The position numbers and the translations under genes are program-made. Shown here piece by piece: positions 1-9,580 of a stretch of DNA of 64,000 nucleotides. Every line of letters begins with the position of its first letter. Positions within the stretch are counted from its first letter, which is position 1. Below the pieces are notes generated by a model. That model saw only the letters and a program-made list of their open reading frames with translations. It was not told the DNA's origin and made no database searches. Origin of the DNA: Closterium sp. NIES-65 (taxonomy: Eukaryota; Streptophyta; Zygnematophyceae; Desmidiales; Closteriaceae); the NCBI GenBank assembly GCA_948144175.1, contig CANXME010002128.1, positions 372,001 through 436,000 of the forward strand, read 5' to 3'.

Positions 1-840
1 GGCCGGTGGCGGGCTGTAGCAGGGCCGGCGGCGGGCTGTAGCAGGGCCGGCGGCGGGCTGTAGCAGGGGCCGGTGGCGGCTGTAGCAGGGCCGGTGGTGG
101 GCTGTAGCAGGGCAGGTGGCGGGCTGTAGCAGGGGCCGGTGGCGGCTGTAGCAGGGCCGGTGGCGGGCTGTAGCAGGGGCCGGTGCGGGCTGTAGTGGGG
201 CCGACGAGGGGCCGAAGTGGGGCCTAGGCGGGCCGGCGGGCTGTAGGCGGGGCCGACGCGGCGGGCTGTAGCAGGGGCCGGTGGCGGGCCTAAGCGGGGC
301 CAGCGCGGGGCCGACAGGGCGTAGGTGGGGCCGGCGCGGGGCCGAAGAGGGGCCTAAGCGGGGCCGACGGAGCCTACGCGGGGCCGACACGGGGCCGAGA
401 CGGGGCCTGGGCGGGGCCTACGCGGGGCCGACGAGGGGTACGCGGGGTCGACGAGGGGTACGCGGGGCCTACGCGGGGCCGACGAGGGGTACGCGGGGCC
501 TACGCGGGGCCTACGTGGGGCCGACGAGGGGTACGCGGGGCCTACGCGGGGCCGACGAGGGGTACGCGGGGCCGACGAGGGGTACGCGGGGCCGACGAGG
601 GGTACGTGGGGCCTACGCGGGGCCGACGAGGGGTACGCGGGGCCGACGAGGGGCCTAAGCAGGGGCCGACGAGGGGCCTAAGCGGGGCCGACGAGGGGCC
701 TAAGCGGGGCCGACGAGGGGCCTAAGCGGGGCCGACGAGGGGCCTAAGCGGGGGCCGACGAGGGGCCTAAGCGGGAGCACGACGGGAGGGGCGACTCGGA
801 GGGTCGCTAAAAAAAATTGCGCGCCTCGGGGCGCGCTTCG
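1..840 (-). repeat. GC-rich leader minisatellite of Copia element G
   Basis: Two blocks of short tandem repeats. 1-250 is built on a unit like GGGCCGGTGGCGGGCTGTAG, and 400-780 on units like GGGGCCGACGAGGGGTACGC and GGGGCCGACGAGGGGCCTAA. It lies between the primer-binding site and where gag would begin. Every relative in this window has a GC-rich array in the same place but with a different unit. Open frames across it are low-complexity Gly/Arg strings with no sign of being genes. Confidence 0.85.
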
Positions 841-886
841 GTGGGCCCTAGGAACAGGCCCTAGGAAGGGACCTGCTCTGATTCCA

Positions 887-1018
887 TGAGAAAGTACGAA
901 CGAGAAGTGAAATGACTATGAACGAAGTGAGTACAAATAGGAAACCCTAATTGGGTTGTACCCCCTATGGGATACCCCACTATAGCCTACAGAAACAAGT
1001 AAGCTATAAGTTCTGACA
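887..1018 (-). repeat. 5' LTR of Copia element G
   Basis: 132 bp, beginning TGTCAGAACTTATAG and ending TTTCTCA on the minus strand. It is closely similar to the LTRs of E (55414-55544) and D (43504-43634) and shares with them the core around CTATAGTGGGGTA. Confidence 0.9.
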
Positions 1019-1917
1019 CAGACCTGGGTGAACTGCGCAGCTACCTTGGCTTGCAGATCACTCGGGACAGAGCACGCCGCACCATTACCTTGACTCAGTC
1101 ACACATGGTGCAGCAGGTCCTTCAGCGCTTCGGCTTCACGTACTCCTCGCCTCAGGCCACTCCTCTGCCTACTCGCCACTCACTCTCAGCTCTGCCTTCG
1201 GATGAGTCCGTAGAGTCGAGTGGTCCGTATGCAGAGCTTGTTGGCTGCCTCATGTACCTGATGACCTGCACACGACCTGACCTTGCATACCCTCTGAGCA
1301 TTCTTGCACGCTATGTTGCTCCTGGGAGACACAGACCAGAGCACATGGCTGCAGCGAAGAGGGTATTGCGCTACCTGTGCAGTACGTCGGGCATGGGGCT
1401 TGTGCTTGGAGGGCGGAGTCCAGTGGTCCTTACCGGCCACGCGGACGCTTCTTGGGCTGACGACCAGGCTACGCAGCGGTCGTCACAGGGTTACACCTTC
1501 AGCCTTGGTTCCGGCTCTGTCTCGTGGCGGTCTACTCGCTCGTCTTCGGTTCTCGGCTCCAGTTGTGAGGCTGAGATCTACGCCGGGGCCATGGCTGCAC
1601 AGGAGCTTCGCTGGCTCACCTACCTGCTGACTGACCTTGGAGAGCCGCCTCGTTCTCCTCCAGTGCTGTACGTAGACAACAAGGCCATGCTGGCCTTGTG
1701 TCGAGAGCAGCGCTTGGAGCACAGAACGAAGCACATTGCTCTCCGCTACTTCCTTGCTCGTGAGCTGCAGCAGCGTGGTCAGTTGCGACTTGCGTACGTG
1801 GCCTCTGAGGCCAACACTGCTGATGTGTTCACCAAGGCACTCGCGCCTTGTGATCATCAGCGCTTTTGCACCCAGCTGGGTCTTGTGTCTGTCTTGCCTC
1901 ACTTGCTCTCCTCTTGA
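1019..1917 (+). pseudogene. Copia reverse transcriptase C-terminus and RNase H (element H)
   Basis: The frame enters from the insertion junction with G and stops at 1915-1917. It carries the late reverse-transcriptase motif GLQITRDRARRTITLTQ and a Copia-type RNase H with HADASWADD, the SSCEAEIYAG segment, YVDNKAMLAL and the closing KHIALRYFLARE and ADVFTKAL motifs. The same order recurs in B, D and E. It lacks gag, protease, integrase and the catalytic YVDD part of reverse transcriptase, so it is a truncated relic. Confidence 0.9.
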
Positions 1918-2123
1918 CTTTACTTGTACTGTGACATATATATATACCTGCTCTTGCTTGTCTAGTTTTATATATATGTCTGTACTCCTGCATGTGAACT
2001 AGCCTCTGGCCCTGCTCTTGTGCTCGGACTGTGTGGTGACTTTGTGATCCACCCTGAGCTTGCTTTGCTTTGCTTGACTGGTCTTGTGACCCCTTGTTCT
2101 CCCCCACTTTGCCTATGGGGGTG

Positions 2124-2255
2124 TGTCAAACATTATATATGTTATACTTGTGTAGGCTACAGTGGGTTAGCCTATAGGGGGTACACAATTCTAGGGTTTA
2201 CTACTTGTACTCTTTTCACTTCTAGTTCATCCATTCGTGTTCGCTTATTCTCACA
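2124..2255 (+). repeat. 3' LTR of Copia element H
   Basis: 132 bp, TGTCAAACATT at the start and TTATTCTCACA at the end. It follows the CCCCCACTTTGCCTATGGGGG hairpin and polypurine tract that precede the 3' LTR of all family members here. The LTR is diverged from those of G, D and E but shares the TGTAGGCTA core. Confidence 0.85.
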
Positions 2256-2430
2256 CGGAATTATGGTCCGACGGACGGACTACCTCGCGGACCAAGAGTG
2301 GATCAGACACGGACAGGTCTGCATGACACATCGCGTCACGGGCTGTGCAGTTTATGCAAAACGCGATAGTATCGACGAAAATCAGACATGCTGAAATCTA
2401 GTTACCATTGTTTTTTTGCCAGGTAAAACT
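2256..2430. other. Spacer between two Copia elements
   Basis: About 175 bp of single-copy-looking sequence between the end of H and the young element F. I see no gene. Its last five bases (AAACT) are the left target duplication of F. Confidence 0.6.
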
Positions 2431-2860
2431 TGTTGGAAACAATAAGTCCTAAGTGCGCTTCTGTCGTATCAAAATCCAAGGTACCAAGCGAAGCAGTCCC
2501 AATCGAAGCATCGAGTCAACCTCGGAGGTTAGGGTAACCGCCTGGAGGTTACGAGAAAGTCAAAGGTCGCTGACCTTTGACTCGACAATTACAGCGCGAC
2601 AGTTAAGGACACACAACTGACTCGTTACAGAGCAGTTGCCCGAGTCGCGCTATATCGAACCGCAACAGCAATACAGTTATCTATCTATTCCCTGTACTCT
2701 TATATAAATCCTTGTATTTGCTTGTTTAATTCAATCAACTTTGCTCTCACACACCAGTGCAAGGTCGGTTCAAATTCTTCACTAAACGCTTCCGCTATTA
2801 CAACTACTTCACCTAGAGTTATCCCTTGCAAAGATCCTAAGGGGCTATCTCAGCCCAACA
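2431..2860 (+). repeat. 5' LTR of element F
   Basis: 430 bp, TGTTGGAAACAATAAG to CAGCCCAACA. A TATATAAAT-type box near 2700 would fit the U3 promoter of the element. It has no visible difference from the 3' copy at 8072-8501. Confidence 0.96.
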
Positions 2861-2877
2861 TGGTATGAGAGCAGACA
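2861..2877 (+). promoter_or_regulatory. Primer-binding site of element F
   Basis: TGGTATGAGAGCAGAC directly follows the 5' LTR and resembles the complement of an initiator-methionine tRNA 3' end (TGGTATCAGAGC), the usual Copia primer. Confidence 0.8.
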
Positions 2878-5800
2878 AGGGAAACTCTACTCTTTTTTCA
2901 ATATCATTACAAGACATGGCAACAAACAAGGAAAGGAGCTCCCCTAATGGCTCCTCGGGCACTACTCCTACTCCACCGTCAGCCTCTGGCCTGCAGACAG
3001 AAGAAGGCACGGCAACAAGACCAAGAGGAACGTCAACCGAGACCCCCATGAACCACCCTTCGGACTTTGACCAGAACATGATGGAGAAATTTTTCTCCTT
3101 CATGTCCTTCTACGAACAACACCAGCAGTCGGGACCTGCACAAACACACAACAGCAACAACGGAGCGACACCCATGAGTCTTGATGGGTCGTCATATGCG
3201 CGAGGAAACCAGCAGCAGCAACCTACCTTTGCTCCGTACGAGCGCGGGTCAATCAGCTTCGTGCCCCACCCGCAACCTTCACCTGGACAAGAAAGACCAC
3301 TGGACGCACTTCAAGTTCAGTCGCAGTTTGCACACGTCTTAAAACTGCAAACGTCAAGACCCTTCGACGGCAAAGACTTCTTTACCTGGTCCTTTGAATT
3401 CGAGCTGATGATGGAGGGCGCGCAGATACTCGGCTTCTTCGACGGGTCCCTGCAGTATCCAGCCAACGGGACACAATATGAAAAGCAGCAGTATACGTAT
3501 CAATCAATGATGGCGTATACAATCCTATTGAGGAATGTGACACCAACTCAGCAGCAGAACATTCGCTCTTACCGGACCTTCGGCAACTCGGCGGAGCTCG
3601 CGTACAGCCATCTGAAGAACCTGTATCAAGCAACAGACAGTGTAAACCAGAGCAGGTTAATGGCGCAGTTGACGACAGTCGAAATGAAACCAGGAGAAAA
3701 AGGACTGGCGTATATCAGCCGATGTCGCGAACTGCGCGACAAGCTGCTTCGATGCGGAGGGTCAATCTCTGAAGACGCCTTCGTGACAGTCATCATTGGT
3801 GGGCTTGGTCCTCAGTGGCGCGCCACCAAAGCCATTCTTCGAGCCCACGGAAGAATCTCTGAAGCTGCACTCTGCGCCGAAATACATGCCGAGCAGCAAG
3901 ATATGGACCTGCAGGAAGAACGACACAGGAAGAAAACGACAGTATCAGAGTTCGCATTCCACACTCAACGACGACACAGCAATTATAACAACCGACAGCA
4001 GCAACCGAAGATAGTACCTCCCTTCTGCCACATCTGCAAGACTTCAGGGCACCCGCGCACACACTGCCCGAATCGTCAGCAATCAACGGCACCACAGCGA
4101 CAACTTCGACCTTCAAGCTCCCAAATGGCTTCAACACAAGCAAGTGCGACGACCACTATTCAAGCTTCAACGACTTCACCCGGACAACCTGCACAAGGAG
4201 CAAGAAATATAATCAACTGCATGACGAAGATAACCGATTCATGTACAACCGAATCACCACCACACTACTCACCGGAAGAAGAGCTTAACAACAGAACGCC
4301 TCGCCGTGAGCTACTCCAGCCGAATCCAACGTACGCCGCCATCGCTCAAAGTGAACCGTCCGGCCAAGACACCTGGTTCTTGGACAGTTGCTGCGGGCAA
4401 CACATGTGCTCGTCCGGGCGTTTCGTACAACGCGAACATCGACTCCAACGGGAAGTGATCATCACGGTTGCCAACAACCAAAACCTGCGCACACGAAGAC
4501 AAGGAGTGGTACAGCTTCAGTCAAGAGAAACAAATGTCATACTGCACATGTCTAAGGTACTCATCGCTGAAGGACTCGGCTACAACTTACTGAGCGTTAG
4601 CCAGTTGATGGCGAAAGGAATTCATCTGGAAGCCGACAGCACGACCCAGGAGTTCAAACTTTACCACGGGAGAGGCGGTCTCTACATCGGGAAAGCAGTG
4701 CTGAAGAACAACGTCTTCGTCCTCGACTTCGTTCCTGACCTGGGCACTGCAGACAGCGACGCCATCGTGAATTTCACTGACTGGACACACCCTCCGGATC
4801 TCGACCCCGACTTCAGCCCAGGAGGCTTCTGGTACTCGCACACCATTCCTGAAGCAGAACGAACACGAGCATTAGCAACAATTCGACAATCGGCAGCAGT
4901 AACAACATCGGCAGCAGCAACAACATCAGCAGCAGTAACAACATCGGCAGCAGCAACAACATCAGCAGCAGTAACAACATCGGCAGCAGCAACAACATCA
5001 GCAGCAGCAGGAACAACGACACCAGTCACAGTCGACGAAGCACCACCAACACCCGCGAAACAGCTGAATCCGACTCAACGTGAAGTCCACCGAAGCGCCA
5101 ACCTCGTCGCCAGCTTTTACTCCAACTCCGACGCATATCAGCGTTCACCTGGACACCGTGCCTCTGAAGAGATCTGGCACGCACGAACAGGACATCCAAG
5201 CAACACGGTTTTGAATAACACGATAAGAGCAGGAGTCCTTGACAAAGATTCTCTACTTCTACCCGATGGCAGAGAACTCCAGAAGGCACGAGGGACTTGC
5301 CTTATATGTCCCGAAGCTGACTTACCTCATCGACCGTTTGCTTCACATCACAACCCGAGCGCTCCAGCGTACGCACCACTCGAAAAAGTCTACAGCGACA
5401 TCCTCTACAATCGCGAGCCAGGACAAGTCAACTACAACTACACCATCACCTTCATCGACGCCGCCACTCGATACGTCTGGCATCGCAACCTACCCAGCCG
5501 CGACATGGCGCTCGCAGCATTCGCCGCCTGGCTACCGATAGCAGAGAGAGAGTCTGGAACACAACTGAAAAAATTCCAGTCAGACGGAGGTGGCGAGTAC
5601 ACCTCTCACCGCTTCAAGCAGTTCTTGGCGGAAAGGGGGATCAAGCAACTCCTCTCCCTTCCTTACGCACATCAGCAGCAAGGTGTTGGAGAACGACTGA
5701 ACAGGACCCTGCAGAACAGCATGCGCAAACTATTACGTGGCATGCGGCTACCCAACCACCAGTGGCCAGCAGCAATGGACCACGCTGTCATGCTACACAA

Positions 5801-8093
5801 CTTGTTGTCGTCGTCGTCACTCCCGAACAACGCATCACCGCATCTGCTGTGGACAGGGAAGCAGGGCAGCACGAAAATGTTACGAGTTTTCGGGTGCATG
5901 GTACAGTACAGACCCCCAGAAGCACGAGCGGGAAGATTTTCGCAACGGGCACAGTGGGGACTACACCTCGGCATCGAGAAAAATTACAACGCATGGAAAA
6001 TCTTCGACGTCCACACAAAGGAAACAGTAGCAGCACGTGACGTGATCTTCTACGAAAGACTCACCCTTCAGACGTACCTCGCCAACTTGCACGAGAATCG
6101 GGACCTCACCAGTGGTTTTCGTGGTGACCGAGCCTTCGCGTCAGCAGCGGACGAAGCAGACTGGGATGAACAGAACGTCGACAACGCCTCAGAAGAAGCC
6201 GGACCTCTCCCATACTGCTCCGTCGACGTGCCCATGGATGAGGATAATCCTCGCGACAGTAACAACGCCGAACTCTTCTACCGTTTCGCCGACGATGGTT
6301 ACGTAACACCTGTGACAGTCAACACCAACGAAGCAGAAAGGGTAGGGCCAAATTTCATGCCCGACCCAGAAATGGGAGACGAAGCAGCTTATCCCGAGGA
6401 TCCAGAACTCCCTCGATACTCACAGACTGGGCTGCAAATCCTCGGCCTCGTCACCGCAGTCCACGGGAACACACGCAGCTCGCTTCCTAAGGAGCCTGCA
6501 ACGGTTCAGCAGGCTCTGGGGGGGGAACACAGGGAGAAATGGCGTGAAGCCATGGATAGAGAACTGAAGGCATTAGAGGAACGCAACACTTGGAAGGTTG
6601 TTCCCGTAAGCGTGGCACGGAACAAAACCATCCTTACCGGGAAATGGGTCTTCCGCATCAAGACGAAAGCAGACGGCACGATCGAAAAATTCAAAGCACG
6701 CTGGGTCGTACGTGGATTCGACCAAGAGCAAGGACGAGACTTCACCGAGACCTTTGCTCCAGTCAGCCGCCACACGTCACTCCGAATTCTCCTCGCCATT
6801 GCCGCCATGAAGAAGAAGAAGTTACGGCAGATCGACGTCGCGAATGCCTTCCTCTACGCACCTGTGGATGCAGAAATCTACGTCGAGCTCCCGCACGGTT
6901 CCCACGGCGAACCCAACCGAATCTGTCAACTACTTAAGTCGCTCTACGGGATCAAGCAGGCACCGCGACTGTGGCAGCAGTACCTGCACGCCCGTCTCAT
7001 CCGCATCGGCTTTAGTCAACTACCTCACGACCAAGGCATGTACCGCCTCACTAAGGGAAGCGACTACGTTCTCCTGATCGTCTACGTGGACGATCTCCTC
7101 TACATTGGGTCAACCGACGGCATCGCCACGTGGTTCGAAGGAGAGCTCCAGAAAGACCTCACGCTCACGGTCTCCTCCACCGTTACACAGTACCTCGGGC
7201 TCAACATCCGCGAAGAAGAAAACGCCATCTATCTAAGCGCCGAGAAATACGCCGACACCATCGCGAAACGCTTCAGCCTCACACCAAGCGCCATCTCCAC
7301 GCCCTACCGCTACACATCAGGAACCGAGAAGGAACGAACTACTCTACTCAAGCCCGCCGGCATACGCGACTATCAGAAGAAGCTCGGATGCCTGCTATTC
7401 GCCGCCGTCACCTGCCGTCCTGACTTATCCTACTCCGCAAGTCAGCTCGCCACCTATCTCAAGAAGCCTGAAGCTGAACACCTGGCGGAACTTGATCGCG
7501 CTCTCCACTACTTCGTCAGCACCGCGACGATCGGGCTAACCTACCACAAGAGCGCAGCTACACCGACTAAGCTAATCGGCTACGTCGACGCCGATCACGC
7601 CGGCGACACCGACAACAGGCGCTCACGCACCGGCTATGTCTACCGCCTTGAGCCTATCGGTCCTATCTCCTGGCAGTCGAGCAAGCAGGAGTTAATCGCA
7701 CTATCTTCAGCAGAAGCAGAATATATTGCACTCTGCTCAGCCACCAAGGAGGGACTTTACCTTCGCGAACTACTGGAAGAAGCGAAGCTAGCCGAGTTAC
7801 CCAGCTTCACCGTGTTCTGCGACAACGAGTCAGCAATTCGCATCGCCAACAAAAACGGCTTCGCAAACAGGACGAAACACATCGCCCTGCGCTATTTCTT
7901 CGTGAAGGACGAGATAGAAAAAGGGAAACTCGATCTGTCATACTGTCCAACATCCGAGATGGCAGCCGATTACTTGACCAAGAAACTCGGCAAGCAGAAG
8001 TTCGAATACTGCATGATGCTGACTGGACAAGGCCACGTCACCAGCAGTAACACTCCAGAAGCGAAGGGGAGTGTTGGAAACAATAAGTCCTAA
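2865..8093 (+). CDS. Copia gag-pol polyprotein (element F)
   Basis: One frame of 1742 codons. Approximate residue positions: gag domain 100-350; a CCHC zinc knuckle (CX2CX4HX4C) near 387-402; protease region near 500; GAG-pre-integrase zinc-binding segment (IWHARTGHPS) near 768; integrase core from about 840 with QSDGGGEY near 906 and GVGERLNRT near 940; reverse transcriptase from about 1225 with YVDDLLYIG near 1406; RNase H with YVDADHAG near 1571 and SSAEAEYIAL near 1613. The first ATG (2865) falls inside the primer-binding site; the ATG at 2916 is a more usual start. The stop lies 20 bp inside the 3' LTR. An Ala-Thr-Ser repeat separates protease from integrase. The product would be cut into capsid and enzymes for copying and inserting the element. 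Confidence 0.95.
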   Translation: MRADKGNSTLFSISLQDMATNKERSSPNGSSGTTPTPPSASGLQTEEGTATRPRGTSTETPMNHPSDFDQNMMEKFFSFMSFYEQHQQSGPAQTHNSNNGATPMSLDGSSYARGNQQQQPTFAPYERGSISFVPHPQPSPGQERPLDALQVQSQFAHVLKLQTSRPFDGKDFFTWSFEFELMMEGAQILGFFDGSLQYPANGTQYEKQQYTYQSMMAYTILLRNVTPTQQQNIRSYRTFGNSAELAYSHLKNLYQATDSVNQSRLMAQLTTVEMKPGEKGLAYISRCRELRDKLLRCGGSISEDAFVTVIIGGLGPQWRATKAILRAHGRISEAALCAEIHAEQQDMDLQEERHRKKTTVSEFAFHTQRRHSNYNNRQQQPKIVPPFCHICKTSGHPRTHCPNRQQSTAPQRQLRPSSSQMASTQASATTTIQASTTSPGQPAQGARNIINCMTKITDSCTTESPPHYSPEEELNNRTPRRELLQPNPTYAAIAQSEPSGQDTWFLDSCCGQHMCSSGRFVQREHRLQREVIITVANNQNLRTRRQGVVQLQSRETNVILHMSKVLIAEGLGYNLLSVSQLMAKGIHLEADSTTQEFKLYHGRGGLYIGKAVLKNNVFVLDFVPDLGTADSDAIVNFTDWTHPPDLDPDFSPGGFWYSHTIPEAERTRALATIRQSAAVTTSAAATTSAAVTTSAAATTSAAVTTSAAATTSAAAGTTTPVTVDEAPPTPAKQLNPTQREVHRSANLVASFYSNSDAYQRSPGHRASEEIWHARTGHPSNTVLNNTIRAGVLDKDSLLLPDGRELQKARGTCLICPEADLPHRPFASHHNPSAPAYAPLEKVYSDILYNREPGQVNYNYTITFIDAATRYVWHRNLPSRDMALAAFAAWLPIAERESGTQLKKFQSDGGGEYTSHRFKQFLAERGIKQLLSLPYAHQQQGVGERLNRTLQNSMRKLLRGMRLPNHQWPAAMDHAVMLHNLLSSSSLPNNASPHLLWTGKQGSTKMLRVFGCMVQYRPPEARAGRFSQRAQWGLHLGIEKNYNAWKIFDVHTKETVAARDVIFYERLTLQTYLANLHENRDLTSGFRGDRAFASAADEADWDEQNVDNASEEAGPLPYCSVDVPMDEDNPRDSNNAELFYRFADDGYVTPVTVNTNEAERVGPNFMPDPEMGDEAAYPEDPELPRYSQTGLQILGLVTAVHGNTRSSLPKEPATVQQALGGEHREKWREAMDRELKALEERNTWKVVPVSVARNKTILTGKWVFRIKTKADGTIEKFKARWVVRGFDQEQGRDFTETFAPVSRHTSLRILLAIAAMKKKKLRQIDVANAFLYAPVDAEIYVELPHGSHGEPNRICQLLKSLYGIKQAPRLWQQYLHARLIRIGFSQLPHDQGMYRLTKGSDYVLLIVYVDDLLYIGSTDGIATWFEGELQKDLTLTVSSTVTQYLGLNIREEENAIYLSAEKYADTIAKRFSLTPSAISTPYRYTSGTEKERTTLLKPAGIRDYQKKLGCLLFAAVTCRPDLSYSASQLATYLKKPEAEHLAELDRALHYFVSTATIGLTYHKSAATPTKLIGYVDADHAGDTDNRRSRTGYVYRLEPIGPISWQSSKQELIALSSAEAEYIALCSATKEGLYLRELLEEAKLAELPSFTVFCDNESAIRIANKNGFANRTKHIALRYFFVKDEIEKGKLDLSYCPTSEMAADYLTKKLGKQKFEYCMMLTGQGHVTSSNTPEAKGSVGNNKS
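4885..5012 (+). repeat. Ser-Ala-Thr coding microrepeat in element F
   Basis: Tandem units of about 18 bp of the type TCGGCAGCAGCAACAACA, coding for SAAATT/SAAVTT repeats. They lie in the linker between the protease region and the pre-integrase domain and probably form a flexible spacer. Confidence 0.85.
8058..8071 (+). promoter_or_regulatory. Polypurine tract of element F
   Basis: GAAGCGAAGGGGAG immediately before the 3' LTR, the expected plus-strand primer site. Confidence 0.85.
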
Positions 8094-8501
8094 GTGCGCT
8101 TCTGTCGTATCAAAATCCAAGGTACCAAGCGAAGCAGTCCCAATCGAAGCATCGAGTCAACCTCGGAGGTTAGGGTAACCGCCTGGAGGTTACGAGAAAG
8201 TCAAAGGTCGCTGACCTTTGACTCGACAATTACAGCGCGACAGTTAAGGACACACAACTGACTCGTTACAGAGCAGTTGCCCGAGTCGCGCTATATCGAA
8301 CCGCAACAGCAATACAGTTATCTATCTATTCCCTGTACTCTTATATAAATCCTTGTATTTGCTTGTTTAATTCAATCAACTTTGCTCTCACACACCAGTG
8401 CAAGGTCGGTTCAAATTCTTCACTAAACGCTTCCGCTATTACAACTACTTCACCTAGAGTTATCCCTTGCAAAGATCCTAAGGGGCTATCTCAGCCCAAC
8501 A
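8072..8501 (+). repeat. 3' LTR of element F
   Basis: 430 bp, identical by eye to the 5' LTR. It contains the stop codon of the gag-pol frame and is followed by the target duplicate AAACT. Confidence 0.96.
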
Positions 8502-8820
8502 AAACTCTCCATCTCGTCAAGCGAAAATCATGATTGACGAGAGTTTCGCAAGGGATACTACAGTGATCGGACCAGCCAGGGGCTGGTCTGTCGAACCAGA
8601 TCAATGGTTCAAAATCCCGTAGCTTTCAGTCCGTCGGTGGTTCACCCCCTGGTTCTCGAGCTGGTCCGGCGGGTCCGCGTCGGACTCGCGCGGACTCTCG
8701 CATTTGAGACACGTCCTGAGGCGGACCAGCCATGAGGGCGCGTCATTTTCTTCTCAAAATATGTCCTCCCCATCCCGAACCATCTTTCCATTGATTGTAT
8801 CGATGTAAGACGTTTTGTGT
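8502..8820. other. Intergenic stretch upstream of SF3B1
   Basis: About 320 bp with no gene seen. It contains an exact inverted repeat GACCAGCC/GGCTGGTC near 8569-8587 and a broken hairpin near 8504-8547 (CTCGTCAA against TTGACGAG). A GGTTCAAAATCCC string near 8607 recalls a tRNA B box but has one base too many and no tRNA fold around it. Confidence 0.5.
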
Positions 8821-9314
8821 ATACTAAGGCATTTGACCCGAACGGGTCAGGTAACCCGACCTGACCGACCTTTTTGGCGGGTCGGGTATATAATTATGAT
8901 TGGATTATCCGGGCGGGTCGGGTATGTATACCCACGTCGGGTAACCTATACCCGATACCCGACCCGGGTGTTCAAACTCGGGGTTTGAGACCCGATACCC
9001 GACCTGGTTAAACATGCTTGAGGCTTGCAAAATGCCATAAGAAGCGCCTAACTACTAATTTTCAACTAGGAGTTTAGGTAATCAATGAGAGCGCACCGTC
9101 ACATTGTGTGAAATGTAAGATGAATTAAAATTTAATCACATTGTCTTTACGGGTACCCGGCCCAACCTCGGGTTATAAATACCCGAGGTGTACAAAGCGG
9201 TTCGGGTACTAACCTGACCCTTAGTACCCGAGGTCGGGTACCCGATCCGACCCCACCAAACCTAGGGTAGCCCCCAAACGGTTCGGGTCGGGTCGGGCCA
9301 ATGCCTAAGCCTAG
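8821..9314. mobile_element. hAT-like MITE upstream of SF3B1
   Basis: Imperfect terminal inverted repeats (CTAAGGCATTTGACCCG at the left; CTTAGGCATTGGCCCG as the complement of the right) enclose about 490 bp filled with inverted GGGTCGGGTA/TACCCGACCC motifs. TTTTGTGT flanks both sides (8813-8820 and 9315-9322) as an 8-bp target duplication, the size made by hAT transposases. No transposase frame is present. The exact ends are uncertain by a few bases. Confidence 0.65.
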
Positions 9315-9580
9315 TTTTGTGTCTCATTGAGCCTCACATTCAAACGAGCGTAAATGACGCGCCCTAATGAGAACGACAGTGATATTAGGGCGTGTGTGAT
9401 TTTATTCTAGGTTCTAGGCTGCGGTAGTGTCTGCCACAGTTATCACACGACGGGTTATAGATTCCCCGTTTCACCGCTCTAAGCTCACCGCAGAAAGGCG
9501 CTTGTAAACTGGAATAGCACTCCATCTCAGCTCTTTCGCCTTGCCAGATTTAACCAAATCAACCCGCGGATCTCGCCGCG
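9315..9580 (+). promoter_or_regulatory. Probable SF3B1 promoter and 5' UTR
   Basis: The 266 bp between the MITE and the SF3B1 start codon. There is no clear TATA box, as is common for housekeeping genes. The start context GCCGCGATGG is favourable. The MITE thus sits directly against the likely promoter. Confidence 0.5.

Larger units (their letters stand above)
1..1018 (-). mobile_element. Copia LTR retrotransposon G, 5' end only (continues past left edge)
   Basis: Read on the minus strand this is a 5' LTR (887-1018), a primer-binding site like TGGAATCAGAGCAGG just inside it, a short conserved leader with the TAGGGCCCACC motif, a T-rich tract and then a long GC-rich array running off the window. 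The same order is seen in the complete relatives B, D and E here, so the gag-pol part must lie to the left of the window. The LTR ends directly against reverse-transcriptase sequence of element H, so G inserted into H. The other end and its target duplication cannot be seen; CAGAC at 1019-1023 is the expected duplicate. Confidence 0.85.
1019..2255 (+). mobile_element. Copia LTR retrotransposon H, 3' part
   Basis: Plus-strand Copia remnant cut on its left by element G. It keeps the end of reverse transcriptase, RNase H, a 3' untranslated stretch of about 200 bp and the 3' LTR (2124-2255). Its own 5' half and left target duplication lie outside the window, so age cannot be judged from LTR comparison. 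The visible coding part is a single open frame. Confidence 0.88.
2431..8501 (+). mobile_element. Copia LTR retrotransposon F, looks whole and very young
   Basis: A complete element: two 430-bp LTRs that I find identical by eye, both TG...CA, flanked by a 5-bp target duplication AAACT (2426-2430 and 8502-8506), a primer-binding site starting TGGTATGAGAGC directly after the 5' LTR, one long gag-pol frame, and a purine-rich tract (8058-8071) directly before the 3' LTR. Domain order gag, protease, integrase, reverse transcriptase, RNase H is that of Ty1/Copia. Identical LTRs mean recent insertion. It belongs to a different Copia lineage from the short-LTR family (B, D, E, G, H), with far longer LTRs and lower GC content. 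Confidence 0.96.

Noticed and set aside
281-658. Open frame rich in Gly/Arg in the GC repeat at the left edge
   Set aside because: It is a product of the tandem array of the Copia leader; no family pattern, and stop-free frames are expected in such repeats.
8600-8620. A tRNA or SINE promoter box (GGTTCAAAATCCC)
   Set aside because: One base too long for a B box, no A box at the right distance and no cloverleaf visible.
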